From: Margaritifera margaritifera
Taxonomy: Eukaryota; Mollusca; Bivalvia; Unionida; Margaritiferidae
Direction: 5' to 3'
DNA length: 64,000 nt
Assembly (NCBI GenBank): GCA_029931535.1
Contig: JAQPZY010001554.1
Location: forward strand, 868,001-932,000
Shown here: positions 23,909 to 38,513 of the stretch, in pieces
How the letters are laid out: the number at the start of each line of letters is the position of its first letter
Position numbering within the stretch: the first letter of the stretch is position 1
Notes under the pieces: model-generated
The model's input: only the letters and a program-made list of their open reading frames with translations
What the model was told of the DNA's origin: nothing
Database searches by the model: none
Translations under genes and position numbers: made by a program

Positions 23909-24378
23909 GAACCTGTCAACTAAACATTATAGCAAACAAGTCCACGTAATCTCTCTCCTTCCAACATTAGAAATGTTCATGTATTTAATAATGCGTAAAT
24001 GGGAGGATTTTGTTTTATTTCCTCTGGGTAACAGGTTACAAAATGACTCTAACCAATAATTATTTCACTGGTCACGGTGTGTCCCGTCAAGCCTTGGAAA
24101 TTATGTATGAATTTCTGTATATGCTCAGTTATGTCACATAAGACTTTAAAAAGGGAATACATATTACTATGTGATCAATCTAAATTCCCATTAGGCAGGT
24201 ACATTAACTTCTTATTTAAGACAAAAATATTTTTAAAAATATTGCCTATTTTCATCTGTGCCCATACACTCAAAATACATTAATCTTATAATAACTATAT
24301 ATATCTTTTGAACCACGTGAAATGTAGTTCGTAGCACCAAAATATTGACATGTAATCTTTATGTGGTTTCACATGCGT

Positions 24379-24391
24379 ATGTGTGTGTGTC

Positions 24392-24431
<40 letters not shown>
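24379..24431 (+). repeat. (GT)n microsatellite
   Basis: An imperfect then perfect GT run of about 53 bases. Confidence 0.97.
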
Positions 24432-24434
<3 letters not shown>

Positions 24435-25319
24435 AGAGCGATGGAAGCAGAAATAAAAAAAAAATGAGAGAGAGAGGAATATTAATAAGTGAGTGAAAAA
24501 AAGAGAGTTGATCACATAAAAATCAGAAAGTCACAGTCATACAATAAATTAGACAATATTCTCTCGTGTAATACCTTTGATATAGTATGGTGCTGGACTC
24601 AAAGGGTATATTGGCAGAGAAAACTTGAGTGCTAAAGAGCCCTCAATTTATGTACCAATACCCTTTTTGACGCCACACCTTGTGATATCGTGTAACTAAC
24701 CCTTTAACACACTCTTCAATCGACATTCACACCTCTGAGAAAGAAATGTATGTTACTGCTAAAATGGCCGCGGATGCTGCAGTCTGTGCATATATAACCT
24801 GAATAATATGAATCTTCCGTCATATTGACTGATATAATAACGGATACTACAGAAGTGCGGATTCTTTTTTTTTATAATCGAAATTACATTGGTAAACTTA
24901 CCATTTCTTTCGACCTTCTGCATCGAATGCCCATTTTTCTTTCAATATTTCTCTTATAATTGAAAATATTGCAAGCTGAGGGATTTTTTCCTTTTTTATT
25001 TCTATCGATTCTTTATTGACTCTATCTGATTTCAAATTACATGTGTTATATAATGTCCATGATTTTATCTAAATGCGGACTTTTGTGCCAGGTCTGTGGT
25101 GTCAACATGTTTGATTCTGAATTTCCACATATTCAGAAGAGAAACAGACAGACAGACAGAGTTAAGCGCAGGTGTTTGTGCATCAGTTTGATATAAGCAC
25201 TTTTAAAGAGACTACATTATGATTAAATATTCAGAAATTACCAACACCAGTCTAGAATCCTGAATATAATGAATATAATAGAACACATTAGGCAGAGTTT
25301 TCTACTAAAGAAAGATGAA
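24432..25319. other. Intergenic DNA, no feature recognised
   Basis: AT-rich. No coding or structural signal supported apart from a short (CAGA)n patch near 25145. Confidence 0.4.
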
Positions 25320-25700
25320 AAAGATTTTAGATGGTAAAATCTATTAAAATTGAATGTACAGTATTTACTTGACCGTCTAATGCGTACGTATGAGGTCAAT
25401 TCACGGTCGACGATTTTTTTTAGCGCATTTTCTTCTTTGATTCTGTCACGGTTGACACATTATCTAACTATTAATAACATGTATTTCCCCCGAGGACCTG
25501 TTTTCATTTCGTCGATTAGAAGTTTTTTTTATTCGTGCATAAATTGTAGTCATATATATGCCGTATGCCTTCGTAAGAACAAACTCGTAAAAATAGGAAC
25601 AATACCAGCATATCGAGAAGTGTAATATAAAAATTGTCATATTCTTTATATTTACATCCGTCTCATGTTAATCGTACTGAAGGTAAACATAGGCGTGTGC

Positions 25701-25762
<62 letters not shown>

Positions 25763-27018
25763 GAGACCATAACTTTGGGCTTGGGTTCTTAGCTATAATC
25801 CAGGTGGGCAACAATTTATAATTCTCTAACATGTTTCACATAGATAAAGATAGAACAGATTTCAGATTGTAAAAGCTATTAATATGTAATGTATTTAATG
25901 ACTATTTGCTGCATATTTATGAGCTCAGTTTCACATTCAGCGATTTTCTTTAATGCACTTTCTTCTTTGATTTTATCCTGGTTAAAAAATTAACAAAGTT
26001 ATTAGCGTGCATTTTCATCCTAAAACATGTTTGCATTTCAGAAATTATATGATTACATTTGAAGTCTGATTATAAATTGTAAAGTATTATAAATGAAGTG
26101 AGCCTACATGTGAAAATACTCGTAAAAATAAGAAAAATACCAGCATATTAAGAAAGGTGATACTACGAGTCACCTGTAATAGAAAAATATTCATATTCAC
26201 ACCCGTCTCAAATTAATTTGTTACGACTCTAGGTCTTTAAGATAATGTAACAGAAAGAAAGTGAAACCAGCAATGTAAGAAAAAATCAACAATCAATTTA
26301 TTTCTAGACAATTAAAGTTAAAATTCAAAAGATACTTACAGTAATGTGAATTAAATTCCTAATAATCCCATAATCCTAAGTGTCCCAATCACAAGTTCTA
26401 AATATAGAATGTTCTGTATGAATGCAAGAAGCATTGAATGTCCTGATATAACAATAGTCTTCAATGTCCTGATGTGTCAGTAATCTTGAATGTCCTGAAT
26501 GATGTAATCCAGAATATTGTTAAATGAATTCACAAAAATCCCAAAGTCAAGTATTAATCCAAACTGTGAATGAGCACTCTTAGTAATTCCAATGAATATT
26601 TCAGATAAATAATTCCTCTCTCTGAATTTGTTCTGATTTTTACAACTGTAACATCTGATTACTGAAATAAATTCCTTAATAGACTGATCTTAATGACATA
26701 AAGTTTAGCATAGGAATCGAATCTTGTTTACCAAATGCTGCATAAATATAAGACAAGTCACATGACATAATATTCTAGAATATGAGAACTCTAAATGGAA
26801 TTTTACAGGTGTACCTGATTTTTCTCATATCAAGATATGGAAAATTCCAATCTAAGTACTAAATGCTAGGTAAACAAGTCTAACCTTGAACTCAAATGAA
26901 GTAAACATGTTGTTTACAAAATTACCACTAAATTACAACTTACCTCACGGACATGTATTATAAATTCAATCAGTATAAAAAATTTTGCTGCAGGTAAACA
27001 CCATCGGCGTGTGCATGT

Positions 27019-27051
<33 letters not shown>

Positions 27052-27140
27052 GAATCATAACTTGGGGCTTGGGTTCTTAGTTATATTTCCAGTGGGCGAC
27101 AAATTATAACTCTCTAACATGTTTTATATAGATAATGAAG
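25320..27140 (+). repeat. Tandem repeat of about 530 bp, second unit interrupted
   Basis: Unit 1 runs about 25320-25850 and unit 2 starts about 25853. Shared blocks in order are 'tcttctttgatt', 'actcgtaaaaata(a/g)gaa', 'ataccagcatat', 'ccgtctca', '(a)ggtaaaca...ggcgtgtgcatg', a (GA)n tract, 'cttgggttcttag' and 'tctctaacatgttt'. In unit 2 the order is broken after 'ccgtctcaaattaat' at about 26217 and resumes with 'ggtaaacacc' at 26993. The 774-base sequence between is therefore a later insertion. Confidence 0.8.
26219..26992 (-). mobile_element. LTR-like repeat, copy 1 (stand-alone insertion)
   Basis: A 774-base insertion bounded by TG...CA (TGTTACGACTC at the left, TTTTGCTGCA at the right) that splits one unit of the 530-bp tandem repeat. 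Inverted similar copies end at 38174 and about 48582, and a relative lies at 43405-44254. The TG/CA ends and the relative lying next to a polypurine tract and Gypsy reverse transcriptase suggest a solo LTR read on the minus strand. Clear target-site duplications were not seen. It could instead be a terminal inverted repeat of a larger DNA element. Confidence 0.6.
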
Positions 27141-28834
<1,694 letters not shown>

Positions 28835-29156
28835 GAATAACGTTATGACTTTTTAATTATTCCCCTAATGAACGACACAGAATCATATACAAAAATAAAT
28901 CTTTGATAAAACTTAGTATATCATATGGTTTTAACTTGATAATGTTTTATTAATTGATAGATGTATATTCCACAGAGATATTAGTTTCAGATATTAGTTT
29001 TTTAAATTAGGAGGGCGACTATAAGTAGAGATTGTCTTTTCTTCCAAAAGTTAGTATGATGGAACCGAGTAATTAACAAGTAAGTGCAAAGTGCAAATTC
29101 CCTGAACTTTAACCGTTTCGTGTGCACTTGCGCGCGGAAAAACTTTCGTTGTGTGC

Positions 29157-29241
29157 ATTTGCCATTCAGCCATGTTATAACAAAGATGTCGTTTTTCACT
29201 GTGATGAAAACTAGTCTTGTTTTCATACCCATATTGCAGTT
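29157..29241 (+). repeat. Direct repeat pair, 85 bp, left copy
   Basis: The block 'gccattcagccatgtt...gatgaaaactagtcttgttttcat...atattgcag' recurs at about 29547-29630, some 390 bases downstream, with modest divergence. Purpose unknown. Confidence 0.7.
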
Positions 29242-29699
29242 ACGTTGTTATTATATTTTTATCAATTACAAATAATGTTTAATTCGTTAGTTTTATTGTA
29301 AATTTGATCCAATATTTTCCAAGAATATGATTTTTTTGTAAGTTTGTTGACATCGATCTCTATTGATTGTCTTATGAATATCGATCAGATATTAAACACT
29401 TGTCAAAGAGAACATCTATGTATTTAAAGAACACAGTATCAACCTGGAATTTCATTGCTTAGCATAAAAGTTCGTAATTCTCATTGAATTTTCTTCTTGT
29501 AATTATTCATTACATATTTTTCTGCCTAACAATATCTATCGCGCATTTACCATTCAGTCATGTTTAAATGAAGGTGTTTTTTTGCTTTGATGAAAACTAG
29601 TCTTATTTTCATATATATATATTGCAGATCAAGTCATGCAATAATGTTATAGTCAGCCAATTGCAGTCTTCGAACTTTATTTTGAACCCTGTGACAACA

Positions 29700-29717
29700 T
29701 TGGCGCCCACCTTGGGA
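29700..29717 (+). other. Candidate retroelement primer binding site
   Basis: TTGGCGCCCACCTTGGGATT follows a CA dinucleotide (GACAACA, 29693-29699). It resembles the TGGCGCCCAACGTGGG type of primer binding site that pairs with tRNA-Lys in many LTR elements. No matching gag or pol was recognised downstream, so this would be a remnant. Confidence 0.35.
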
Positions 29718-32690
29718 TTTGATCTGCAGTGCACAGCGAAAGATGTATGGAAACTTCAAGCCGAGACTTTAATAAGATCGATGTGAGTCATGGCATTCTA
29801 GTAGTTCCAGGCACTGGGCTGGGTTATTGACCTAATGGAAAGTCCTCATATATTATCCGCATTCTGTTGTTGGAATGTTGTGACCAAAAACACACCATAA
29901 ATGTCCCCGCCTATGCATTGTGTTCGGACCTATTTCATTAAGATGTTTTGTTTATCTCTGCAATGATCACGTTACTGGTTGAAATTGTGTGTTTGGGACT
30001 CAAGGTACTAATTCGGCTTCCATTGTAAACCTATGGAAACACAATGATATTAAGAATTTAATAACTTTAAATTTCTAAATGATCATGATCAAACCTTTAT
30101 TTATCATTATAGACATATCCTTGATGCAAGCTTTTGTGTGGAGAAAACTATATCAGCCGCTGCATTGATTTTATCTACATGTGTTTGGAACGTGTGTTTT
30201 CAATTCCACGCCTAAAAAGTCAGGTGCTAATTTCAGTAATGAGTTTTCCAAAGTCAAGTCTGTAAAAGGACTGAAATTTCATAAATGAAACATTGTTTCT
30301 ATTTTTATCAGTTACAATTGGTTAACTTCTCAAAAGATTCTTTTTACTAAAAATTTTTACTTTTCATTATCAACCAATCGTGGCCAGCCAAACCCATATA
30401 TACTCTATTTTATCTTCACCCATTTCTAGTCTGGTTCCCATTCTTCCACATAATTAGTACCGTGAATCCTATTCAAGTTTTCAACATAATCTCATGTGGA
30501 GAACTGTATTGACATTTCCAGGGGTTCAGTATGAACAATGGTGGACCTTGTAACTTGTTGTTTTTTTTCCATAGACTGTGCTAAGTCATGATTTCCATAT
30601 AGATTCTTCCAACGCCGGATTCATATTTTTCGGAATATCATCTGTTTTCGTAACTGTGGATGGACGTTAGAAGAGCATGTTCATTTAATTTAATGTTGAA
30701 AAACATTCATTTCTTAAGTTCACATATAATTTCTTTTGAGTTCTTTTCGTTTGAGTTTGTTGTATGACACCCATGACATTTATTTTGCCTGAATCTTTTA
30801 TTTTGCTTCATATAGTTCTTTGAGTACGTTCAGGTCATATAACCTCGTTGTAGTTTTGATTTGCTGATTTGCACTTTTCTTGAATTGATACATGTAGATT
30901 TGCGCATGGCATTTTGTTTACATTGGCATTCCCCCACCATCCAACTTTTTCATTGTTTTATCTAGTACATAACCAAAGCACCTTTGTGCAGTATCATGAC
31001 GTTAAGTACAAGCATTCAATTAAGCAATTGCAGCAATTAAAGTAATCTTCATTTCGATTTGTTCTATCAACAGAAAGAAAAAAAAATGCTTGATGGCAAT
31101 AATGTGATACATAAGGGTTCACAACCAACAACAACCAACCAAACAAACTAGGATTTGAATATGCTCTATACATATTTTATTGAGAAAGAACCCTTCGTAC
31201 AGTTATATTCCATACTTCTGCATTAATTAGCCGTTAATCATCTTAATAATCACTTTGTGTTATTGACTCCATACACCTCAGAAGTATATGAAAGGTATAT
31301 TTCCCTAACCCCTTTAGTGATCAAAAGATGTTGTAATTTCATGTATTCAGGTGTATGATATATTTGTACATAGTCATGTCTGATGTTTGTGTGTGAGTGG
31401 AAAACCAGTTTGATGGCGCGCAATTTTTTTGTGACGTGCCGTGACAACTCTAATATTTCGTGAACCGTTTTGCGAAACTTTAATTGCAGTGTATTAATAT
31501 TTTTTGTTCTGACGTTTTGGTTATATTTTATATTTTAAAAAAGACCTTGTATATCTTAGGTAGTGTTAAAAGAACTTTGAATTCTATTATTTTAGCGTAT
31601 GATTAATGGGTTAAATTTGGGTTGTAGAGTATACAGCTTGGTCTTACATAAAATGTGCACCTCTCAAAAAACTGCTAGCTCCGCTTGGTCATTTTCACTT
31701 CCTGGACTTCAAAGGTAAATAATAAAAAAAGGACGCGATAACGTTTTTTACTTTTTAGATATTTTGTAATTCATTCATAGTACTTTCAGAGGCTGATATT
31801 GTCTGCTCTGGCAAAATTCGTTTCCCTATTTTAATAACTGCTGAAAATAGTGTACTTTTGACTAATTCAGGCTGATTTTTCGAGTACTTTGAAGCGGCCA
31901 TTTTGTCTGCTATGTGCTTAGATCATGTCCAGTTTCCACAAGTACAATATGTAAGAAATTTCAGTCACAGTACATGAAAGTAACATAGAGGTATGCCAAC
32001 ATTCTCTCCATTGGGCATGTTGCAAATGCAAAATACTTCATCTTACACCTGTCACTCTCTCAGAAGCATGTATAATCTGTAGAGTGCCCCCTAAATAGCG
32101 TTTTGAAAGCAATAAAGCATTTCCTTGACCTTGATTCGATTAAATTATTTTTATTGATTTTTTTAAGGGAGATAACTTTCGATTCGGAGATGCTTACTAT
32201 GTCAATAGTAAATTCGAATGTATCAAATTATCTGGTAAAAATGAATTATGTGCTAGTGTCATATTATTTCATGGATAAAAATAGCTTGTAGTGTAATATA
32301 AAAACTATTATTTAAAAAAAATAATTGATTAATATAAAAATAAAAAAGTAAAATGAGAATGGGGGAAAGGGAGAAACAAAGAGTATATAAAATGAATTTA
32401 ATTTGCATTAATGTATCTTTAAACTTAGGACATACACTGCTTTGCAATATTTATCCTTGTTTAAATTTAAAGTCATTACATGCAAAAAATATATAGAGAG
32501 CAATGCAATACCTGGTGAAGATTGATAGAAATTATCCACACTTCAGTACATGTGCAGGAGCATATTATCAGCTTAGAAAAGAAAAATACATACATTGATA
32601 AGTAAATGATAGTCACTCAAAGTTTAGATGTAGTTCTATATGTAAAAATGGGGTTACTAATAATGGTGTTAAAGTTTCATTGATATCGTT
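29718..32690. other. Intergenic DNA, no gene recognised
   Basis: About 3 kb of AT-rich sequence without recognised coding frames or structured repeats. ORFs at 31250-31447 (-) and 32103-32291 (+) have no family signature. Confidence 0.4.
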
Positions 32691-32699
32691 TACGAAATT

Positions 32700-33320
32700 C
32701 ACCGGTGACTCTTGTTTTTCGCACAAGAAAAAAAACAAAAGGGCGCTTCCTTCTTATTAATCAGCGTCATCACCCCGCACTCTTCCCATGGCATGAGATA
32801 ACGTTGTTGCATGAGTTTTCTCTTGAATTCAGCTGCTTTTGGTGCTAAGTCATGCAATATACTGAATACAGAACCTTTGGGTAGTTTGGTCGCCATTCTC
32901 AGAACCAGGTCTCGATCTTTTAGTCTGAGTAATCTGACTATACTTGTTGGTTTGGGGTTGGAATCGTCGCCTCATTTCAGCCGATGTACTGCTAGGTAAA
33001 GCATGTATTGATGTCTCTCCATCATGGTTGACTTTTTCTTCTTTGGTATCCACATCCTCGGTTACGGCGCCAGGAATACAGCGAATCGAAAGATTCCATT
33101 TTCGGTTCCATATTTCTAGTTTCTCATGTTCTTCCGCCTCCTTTTTATTTTAGCTTCCAAATTGGGGGAGATCGTTCTCGTGTGTCGTGATGATGTTATC
33201 ATGAGACACTTTAAGGCTTGACTCCATATTGTCAACACGATGTGTGACAGTGTTTAACTCAGCCTTGACACTGGTTATTTCAGCCGATAAAGATTCATGT
33301 AATGTTGAAAATCATTACCA
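32700..33320 (-). pseudogene. LINE ORF1-like relic
   Basis: On the minus strand a coiled-coil-like start (about 33310-33180: ESLSAEITSVKAELNTVTHR, VDNMESSLKVSHDN) is followed by EKLEIWNRKWNLSIRCIPGA, an E/D-rich linker, ALPSSTSAEMRRRF, and, after a frame change near 32870, ATKLPKGSVFSILHDLAPKA and KRKLMQQRYLMPWEE. The order coiled coil, W-NR-(K/R)-WNL-x-(I/V)-x-x-IPG, then A-x-KLPKGS-x-(F/S)-V...DL-P and RKxLxxxRxxMPxEE is typical of LINE ORF1 RNA-binding proteins. At least two breaks make it a dead copy. Confidence 0.65.
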
Positions 33321-33689
33321 ATATCTGCAAATGTTTCGCATTTGAAATGTTACTTCTATGAATGAATTGATAGGGAGAGAAAAGAAGTAGAAGTACCCAT
33401 TACTTCATTCATTTTGCAGCTTTGACATTCAGCATATGTATACAGGCGCCCGTTCCGCTCGTGCAACAGTTCACGCAGTGCACAAATAAACAACTATGCT
33501 TGAAACACATGATTCAAGTCCGTTGTTCAAATATTCCATGCTTACAGTATTAATAGCATAAGAATGTTCTTCGCGTCTAAAATAACATGAAAGAAATAGC
33601 AAAATGTAGCTATATTGGTGAAACGATAGAGAGCGTTTTTGACCGAAGTCAATCCACTTGCATAGCCAAACCGGAAATCTTATTATATA

Positions 33690-33900
33690 GTTTTTTTTTA
33701 CATAACATTATCTTTTTTTATAACAGTACATTAGTTTTTGTACAGTACATTATCTTTTTTAATTATATTAAATTCTGAAAACTATTTTACATGACTTTAC
33801 ATATTTTTAAAATTACCTTCTCTTTTTTATAACATTACATTCTCTTTTTACATTACCTTTTAATTTTAAATTACATTATTATACACTAAATATTTAATAA
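33690..33900 (+). repeat. Degenerate A/T-rich minisatellite
   Basis: Repeated phrases of the form 'ctttttt(a)taaca(t/g)tacatta' about 25-50 bases apart. Non-coding. Confidence 0.6.
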
Positions 33901-36099
33901 TATATTACTATAGATCTGCACACTATCTTTTACAAGACCTACTTCTAGAAGATAGATCATTATATTTACCACAAGCAAGTACGATACTGAATTTAGTATC
34001 ATTTTCAGATGATTATAATTCTTCAACTGCAATGAATATGTTTTGGTTCAAAGTTAGCAGGAAAGGTTTGGCAGAACACATCGAGTTCAATACTGCTACA
34101 AACGTATTGGCTACTGTAGATATTGCAAATAATGCCAATGAAACAGGCAATTTATTTCGTACACATTTTGTTGTAAACCGCTTTGCAAAGAAACACTCTA
34201 TGGCAACAAGTGACAAACAAGTATTTTGTAGCATTATCAACTGTTTTTGGGTTGTTGTAAAGATAGAGACACAATAACAAGAGGGGCTGAACATACACTA
34301 ATATTAGATTGTTCACAAAACAATGATATTATTTTAAAAGATGCTACTGCTGATGTTAATGGTAAATTTCAGATTCAACATATCCTTGTGGATGCCAAAA
34401 GTTGAACCCAATATAGAAATACAAGCTGGTTTAGATTCACGATTGGTATCTGGATATACACAAAGATTATACTTTGAACTAATGCTTATGTACAGACAGT
34501 AATACGATGTAAACGAGAGCTCACTAACATTTAGAGTCACAGCATATGCGACCGACAACTTCCAAGACATATATTTGTTGCATTTCAGGTGGTTGCTGGA
34601 ACAAATGCTCAGACTCAAAACAACATGATATTTGATGACGCTAATTTAATGCAAATATTTGTGATAATAGGTTTTGGATAAATATCCTGAGGGAGTTTTA
34701 CAATGTGTTATAATCCTAATAATTTAAATGTAAGCCGCGTGAATATGATGTCAATTAAAGCAATGAATAAATATCAGGATAGTAACACAGGAAGTTGAAT
34801 ATATATAGTTGATTTTTCAACATTGTATCCAATATTTTATTTTGATGTTTCAAAACACAATGAGTAGTTAATCAATATTCAATATTCGATGTCGACATAA
34901 CATGGCAATTAGGAAGTAAATACTGTAGATGAAAAGGTGAATATTATTATATAATAATATAATGTAAGATCTTGATTAAAGTAACAGGTTTGAACCTAAC
35001 AAAACATCATACAGATGCTGTTGTCAGAGTTTATACTAAGACTCAACCGATATAAATAACATTAAAACCACAATTGTATGATGATACAGATGAATTACGT
35101 ATGAATAAATAATAATTTTCTTGAGTCCTTGTTTCAAAACGAAAACATTATGATTTTGAATACAAGCTAACAAAAAACCAGTTAATCAAGCTAGGAAAAC
35201 AATGATGTTTGATTTGTATTATTATACCATTCATAAAATCCCTTGCACCAAAGATATTGCCTACATTAGGGAAGGTACTTTTTGCATTAGGGTTAGCCGC
35301 TGCTAGTGGTGCTATCACTGGGGCAACACAGAAAGCCACAGTTATGTCTGGTATTAGGAACGAACTAGGTAGGAATTAAAAATCATTGTATTTAATGTAC
35401 TTAGTATAATATAATAACACAAAATACCATAATTGAATTAGGATTGAGTTTGTCGCAAAGTCATAAGATAAATTACAAGAGTCTGCAAAAAACAAAAGAA
35501 AACAACAACAAAAGAAAGCACCTCAGCATGTTGCACTAAGGCGTTACACATCTCAATTACATGGGAGTGATAAACCGACGTTAATAAAAACGCAAATAAA
35601 ACTTATTATGAAAGGAAAATAATTTTAAAAACAAACAAACAAAATCATGGTATTGATTTACAAGTTTCACGTTCATAAATAAAAGAGACCAAAGAAGGTG
35701 GGTTTATTGGTCCATTGCTTTTTGGTTTAGCAGGGGCATTAATTCCTTTTTTTTTTTTTTAGGAGATTTATATAATCAAATCATGTTATTTTGAAATGCC
35801 AGAGACAAACTAGACACAAACAAACATTCAAGTTTACTACAAAAAACAAATAAAAAAAAAACAAAAAAAAAAAACGTACAAATATAATGAACGGATTATG
35901 CACACTATGTGGAAGAAACAAAAGAAACTTTCTGCCAAGAACTATGTAATATAGTTATATAAATATGAAATCATATGTTTGAGATGTAGAAATAGAACCC
36001 AATATAAATAATAAAGTTATCACACAAACAAAAACTCGGAGGAATATCATGAAAGGTAATTGTATAATATTCAATGCTAGAAAAACAAGATTTCTGCCA

Positions 36100-36335
36100 T
36101 CAAAAAAGGCGGTAAAGTGGACATACACAAGGCAATCATGCCATTGTTGCCAACGGGTGAACTTACACTGCCTTCTTACAGATACAGTGGCCCTGGAAAT
36201 CCCTAAGAAAAGAGACCGCCAGACAGTCAGCTTGATAGCATATGTATGCGGCATGACTACTGTTATGATAAAAATCCTACTATCAAAGAACAATGTACTA
36301 AACAAAATATTGCATGAGTTAAATGAACAAAAGGT
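36100..36335 (+). pseudogene. Phospholipase-A2-like domain relic
   Basis: The frame at about 36147-36205 encodes a Leu-Pro-x-Tyr-x-Tyr segment followed by GPGNP, the calcium-loop pattern of the parvovirus-type PLA2 fold. In the same frame an RHDYCYD motif follows at 36249-36269, corresponding to the catalytic His-Asp. An in-frame TAA lies between the two motifs, so no full protein can be made. Such PLA2-like domains are known in parvovirus capsids and in Polinton-like/adintovirus elements, where they are thought to act on membranes. A cellular PLA2 is less likely given the lack of the usual Cys pattern and the integrase next door. Confidence 0.6.
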
Positions 36336-36539
36336 AAAACACTGAGCCATGAACTATTGAAACAATTCGATGTTGGGCCTATTATTAGCGCTAAACATAA
36401 GCCTGGGCTAGGAAAAAAAACCCACTAAAAGCAAATAACAGATAAAGGCGTTGAGCGAACCAAATTGAACTACACACTAGTTGATAAGTTGCATAAACTA
36501 ATCACAAAAAATATCCTTAACGCCGTGTAATAACTGATA

Positions 36540-37290
36540 AAATAGACTATATATGGCCTGCTGATTTAATTCATATGAAGATATTTAGTAAATGGAATAA
36601 AGGATATAAATATTTACTAAACGTTATTGATACATTTAGTAAATACGCATGGAGCATACCAGTCCATAATACAACTGTAAATGATATAACCAATGCTATT
36701 GACAAAAATCATAAACGTGAGAAAGCTTGAGAAATTATTGGTCAAGCAGGGTATTGAATTTTATGTTAAAATATTTTTCAAAAATGGTTGCATGAAAACA
36801 ATATTGAAATGTAATACACTTATAATCAAGGTAAAGCTGTTTATATATTTCGATGCCGTGCAAAAAAAAAATATATATAATAAGCACAGCAGCATTAAAA
36901 GGATTCATGTAGCGTCTAGTAAAAAATACAATGAACAATTTGTTTATATGAATCTATTTGGTGATTCCTTTTCTAAAGGAAACTCCCAAGATACAAAATA
37001 GCTGCTATGGTAAGAATTTCGCGTACAAAATAAACATTTGAAAAGAGATATACTGGAGCGAAGAATTATTTAACATAACAAATATCAAGCATACAAACCC
37101 AGTTGTGTTTGAAATAAAAGATTTTAATGATGAAAATCTTGAGGGAACGTTTTATGAGCAAGAGTTACAAAAAAAATTAAAATGTATTTAGAATTGAAAA
37201 AAGATATGAAAACTGCAGTATAAAAAGAAACAAGCTTTTGCCAAATCGAAGGATATGGTCCAAAATTTATTTAATGGATACCATTTAAAG
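36540..37290 (+). pseudogene. Polinton-type integrase relic with C-terminal tail
   Basis: About 36556-36680 encodes a recognisable core: KGYKYLLNVIDTFSKYAWSI, the DDE-integrase segment around the second catalytic Asp seen in Polinton integrases and in the 'F54H12.3-like' transposon-derived proteins. Later pieces around 36700-37001 and 37060-37290 match the order of the rest of the core and an SH3/chromodomain-like tail. Several frameshifts and stops separate them. The protein would have joined element DNA to the host chromosome. It is not functional here. Confidence 0.65.
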
Positions 37291-37399
37291 ATATTGTTAT
37301 GTATGATGTTTATATAATATTATAAATATTTTAGGAAATTATAAATGTTTCTTGACTTTAATATTTGCTTAAACCTTAATATTAAGTATAATGTTGACA

Positions 37400-38174
37400 T
37401 GTTTAGCTATTGTCCTTGAATTAGGTTGTTTACTTAGTATTTGAGTTCAAGGACGGTTTTGGTAAACAAGTTGTTTATTCCATTTTAGGTCAGAGTTGAT
37501 TTGTTTACAGATAAAACCAGAATTTCCTTAGAGTTATATGTTAAAAGTAACACACATCATATAATATTCTAGAACATTCTGTCATGTGACTTGTCTTATA
37601 TTTATACAGTATTTGGTAAACAAGATTCCATTCCAATTTTAAATCTTGTGTTGAAAACATATTTTTTATGATCAGTCTTTTGGAATCATCAGATTGTTTG
37701 GAATAATAGTTGTGCTGTAACCTTGAAGTACTGTAATGCCGTAATGCTGTATTGCTGTATACATAATTCGAAAGGAATTATTTATTGGAACATTCATTGG
37801 AGTTACCTAAAGTGCTTACATCAACCTTTGGATTTAAATATACGACTTTTGGATACTTGTGGACATTCTCAAAGATGATCTGGATTACATTATTAATATA
37901 CATCAGGACATTCAAGACTATTGTTGGTACATCAGGACATTCCAGACTACCGATTCTTTCGGAAAATTCATTCATTCGGAACATTCTATATTTTGGACTT
38001 GTGATTACGACACTTATGATTATTAGATTTTTTAAATTTTAATTCGCGTTATTGTAAGTGCCTTTTGAAGTTTCACTTTAATTGTCTAGAAATAAATTGC
38101 ATGCTGATTTTTACTTGATTTGTTGGCTTAACTTTTTTTCTGTTACATTTTTCTTAGACCATTGTATCGTAACA
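37400..38174 (+). mobile_element. LTR-like repeat, copy 2 (inverted to copy 1)
   Basis: Its reverse complement matches the 26219-26992 copy over roughly 700 bases, starting TTGTTACGA and sharing 'atttatttctagacaattaaagt', 'aagacaagtcacatgac' and 'ccttgaactcaaat' blocks. The right end is CGTAACA at 38168-38174. The left end is unclear. It begins just after the integrase relic. Either it is the terminal repeat of that element or a solo LTR that inserted beside it. Confidence 0.6.
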
Positions 38175-38427
38175 ATATACAAAATTTAAGTATTTAATCT
38201 ATCTTGTAGTAACCTACAGTAATATATGTGTTCTCTATTTATTTACATACTACATTCTGTAACAACGAAATCAGATAACTTTTTATTTTGAAATTACCCT
38301 TTTATTTGGCTGCGTTTGATTAACAAAGTACCTATATCAATGTTCCCTTTGTGGAAATTATATAAAAAGCAACCTTAAATGGGGAAAATCCATTAATATC
38401 CCTCCGTAATATATATAATTTAAAATA

Positions 38428-38431
<4 letters not shown>

Positions 38432-38509
<78 letters not shown>
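38432..38509 (+). repeat. (TA)n microsatellite
   Basis: About 39 TA dinucleotides. Confidence 0.98.

Positions 38510-38513
<4 letters not shown>

Larger units (their letters stand above)
33990..37300 (+). mobile_element. Polinton/Maverick-like (adintovirus-like) element relic
   Basis: A run of broken plus-strand reading frames in an order that resembles the virion and integrase end of Polinton-like elements. 34032-34280 is an unassigned open frame. About 35280-35345 has a small Gly/Ala-rich hydrophobic patch (GLAAASGAITGA), with a second patch at about 35700-35745. About 36100-36330 holds a phospholipase-A2-like piece, and about 36540-37290 integrase pieces. Every unit has stops or frameshifts. 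The polymerase B and packaging ATPase expected of a full element were not seen, and the length is far below a full 15-20 kb element. This is an old inactive genomic copy. The assignment rests on the integrase and PLA2-like pieces; the rest is inference. Confidence 0.6.

Noticed and set aside
25703..25766. CRISPR-like short repeats
   Set aside because: These are (GA)n and (CAGA)n microsatellites; no spaced repeat array exists in the window, and the genome is eukaryotic.
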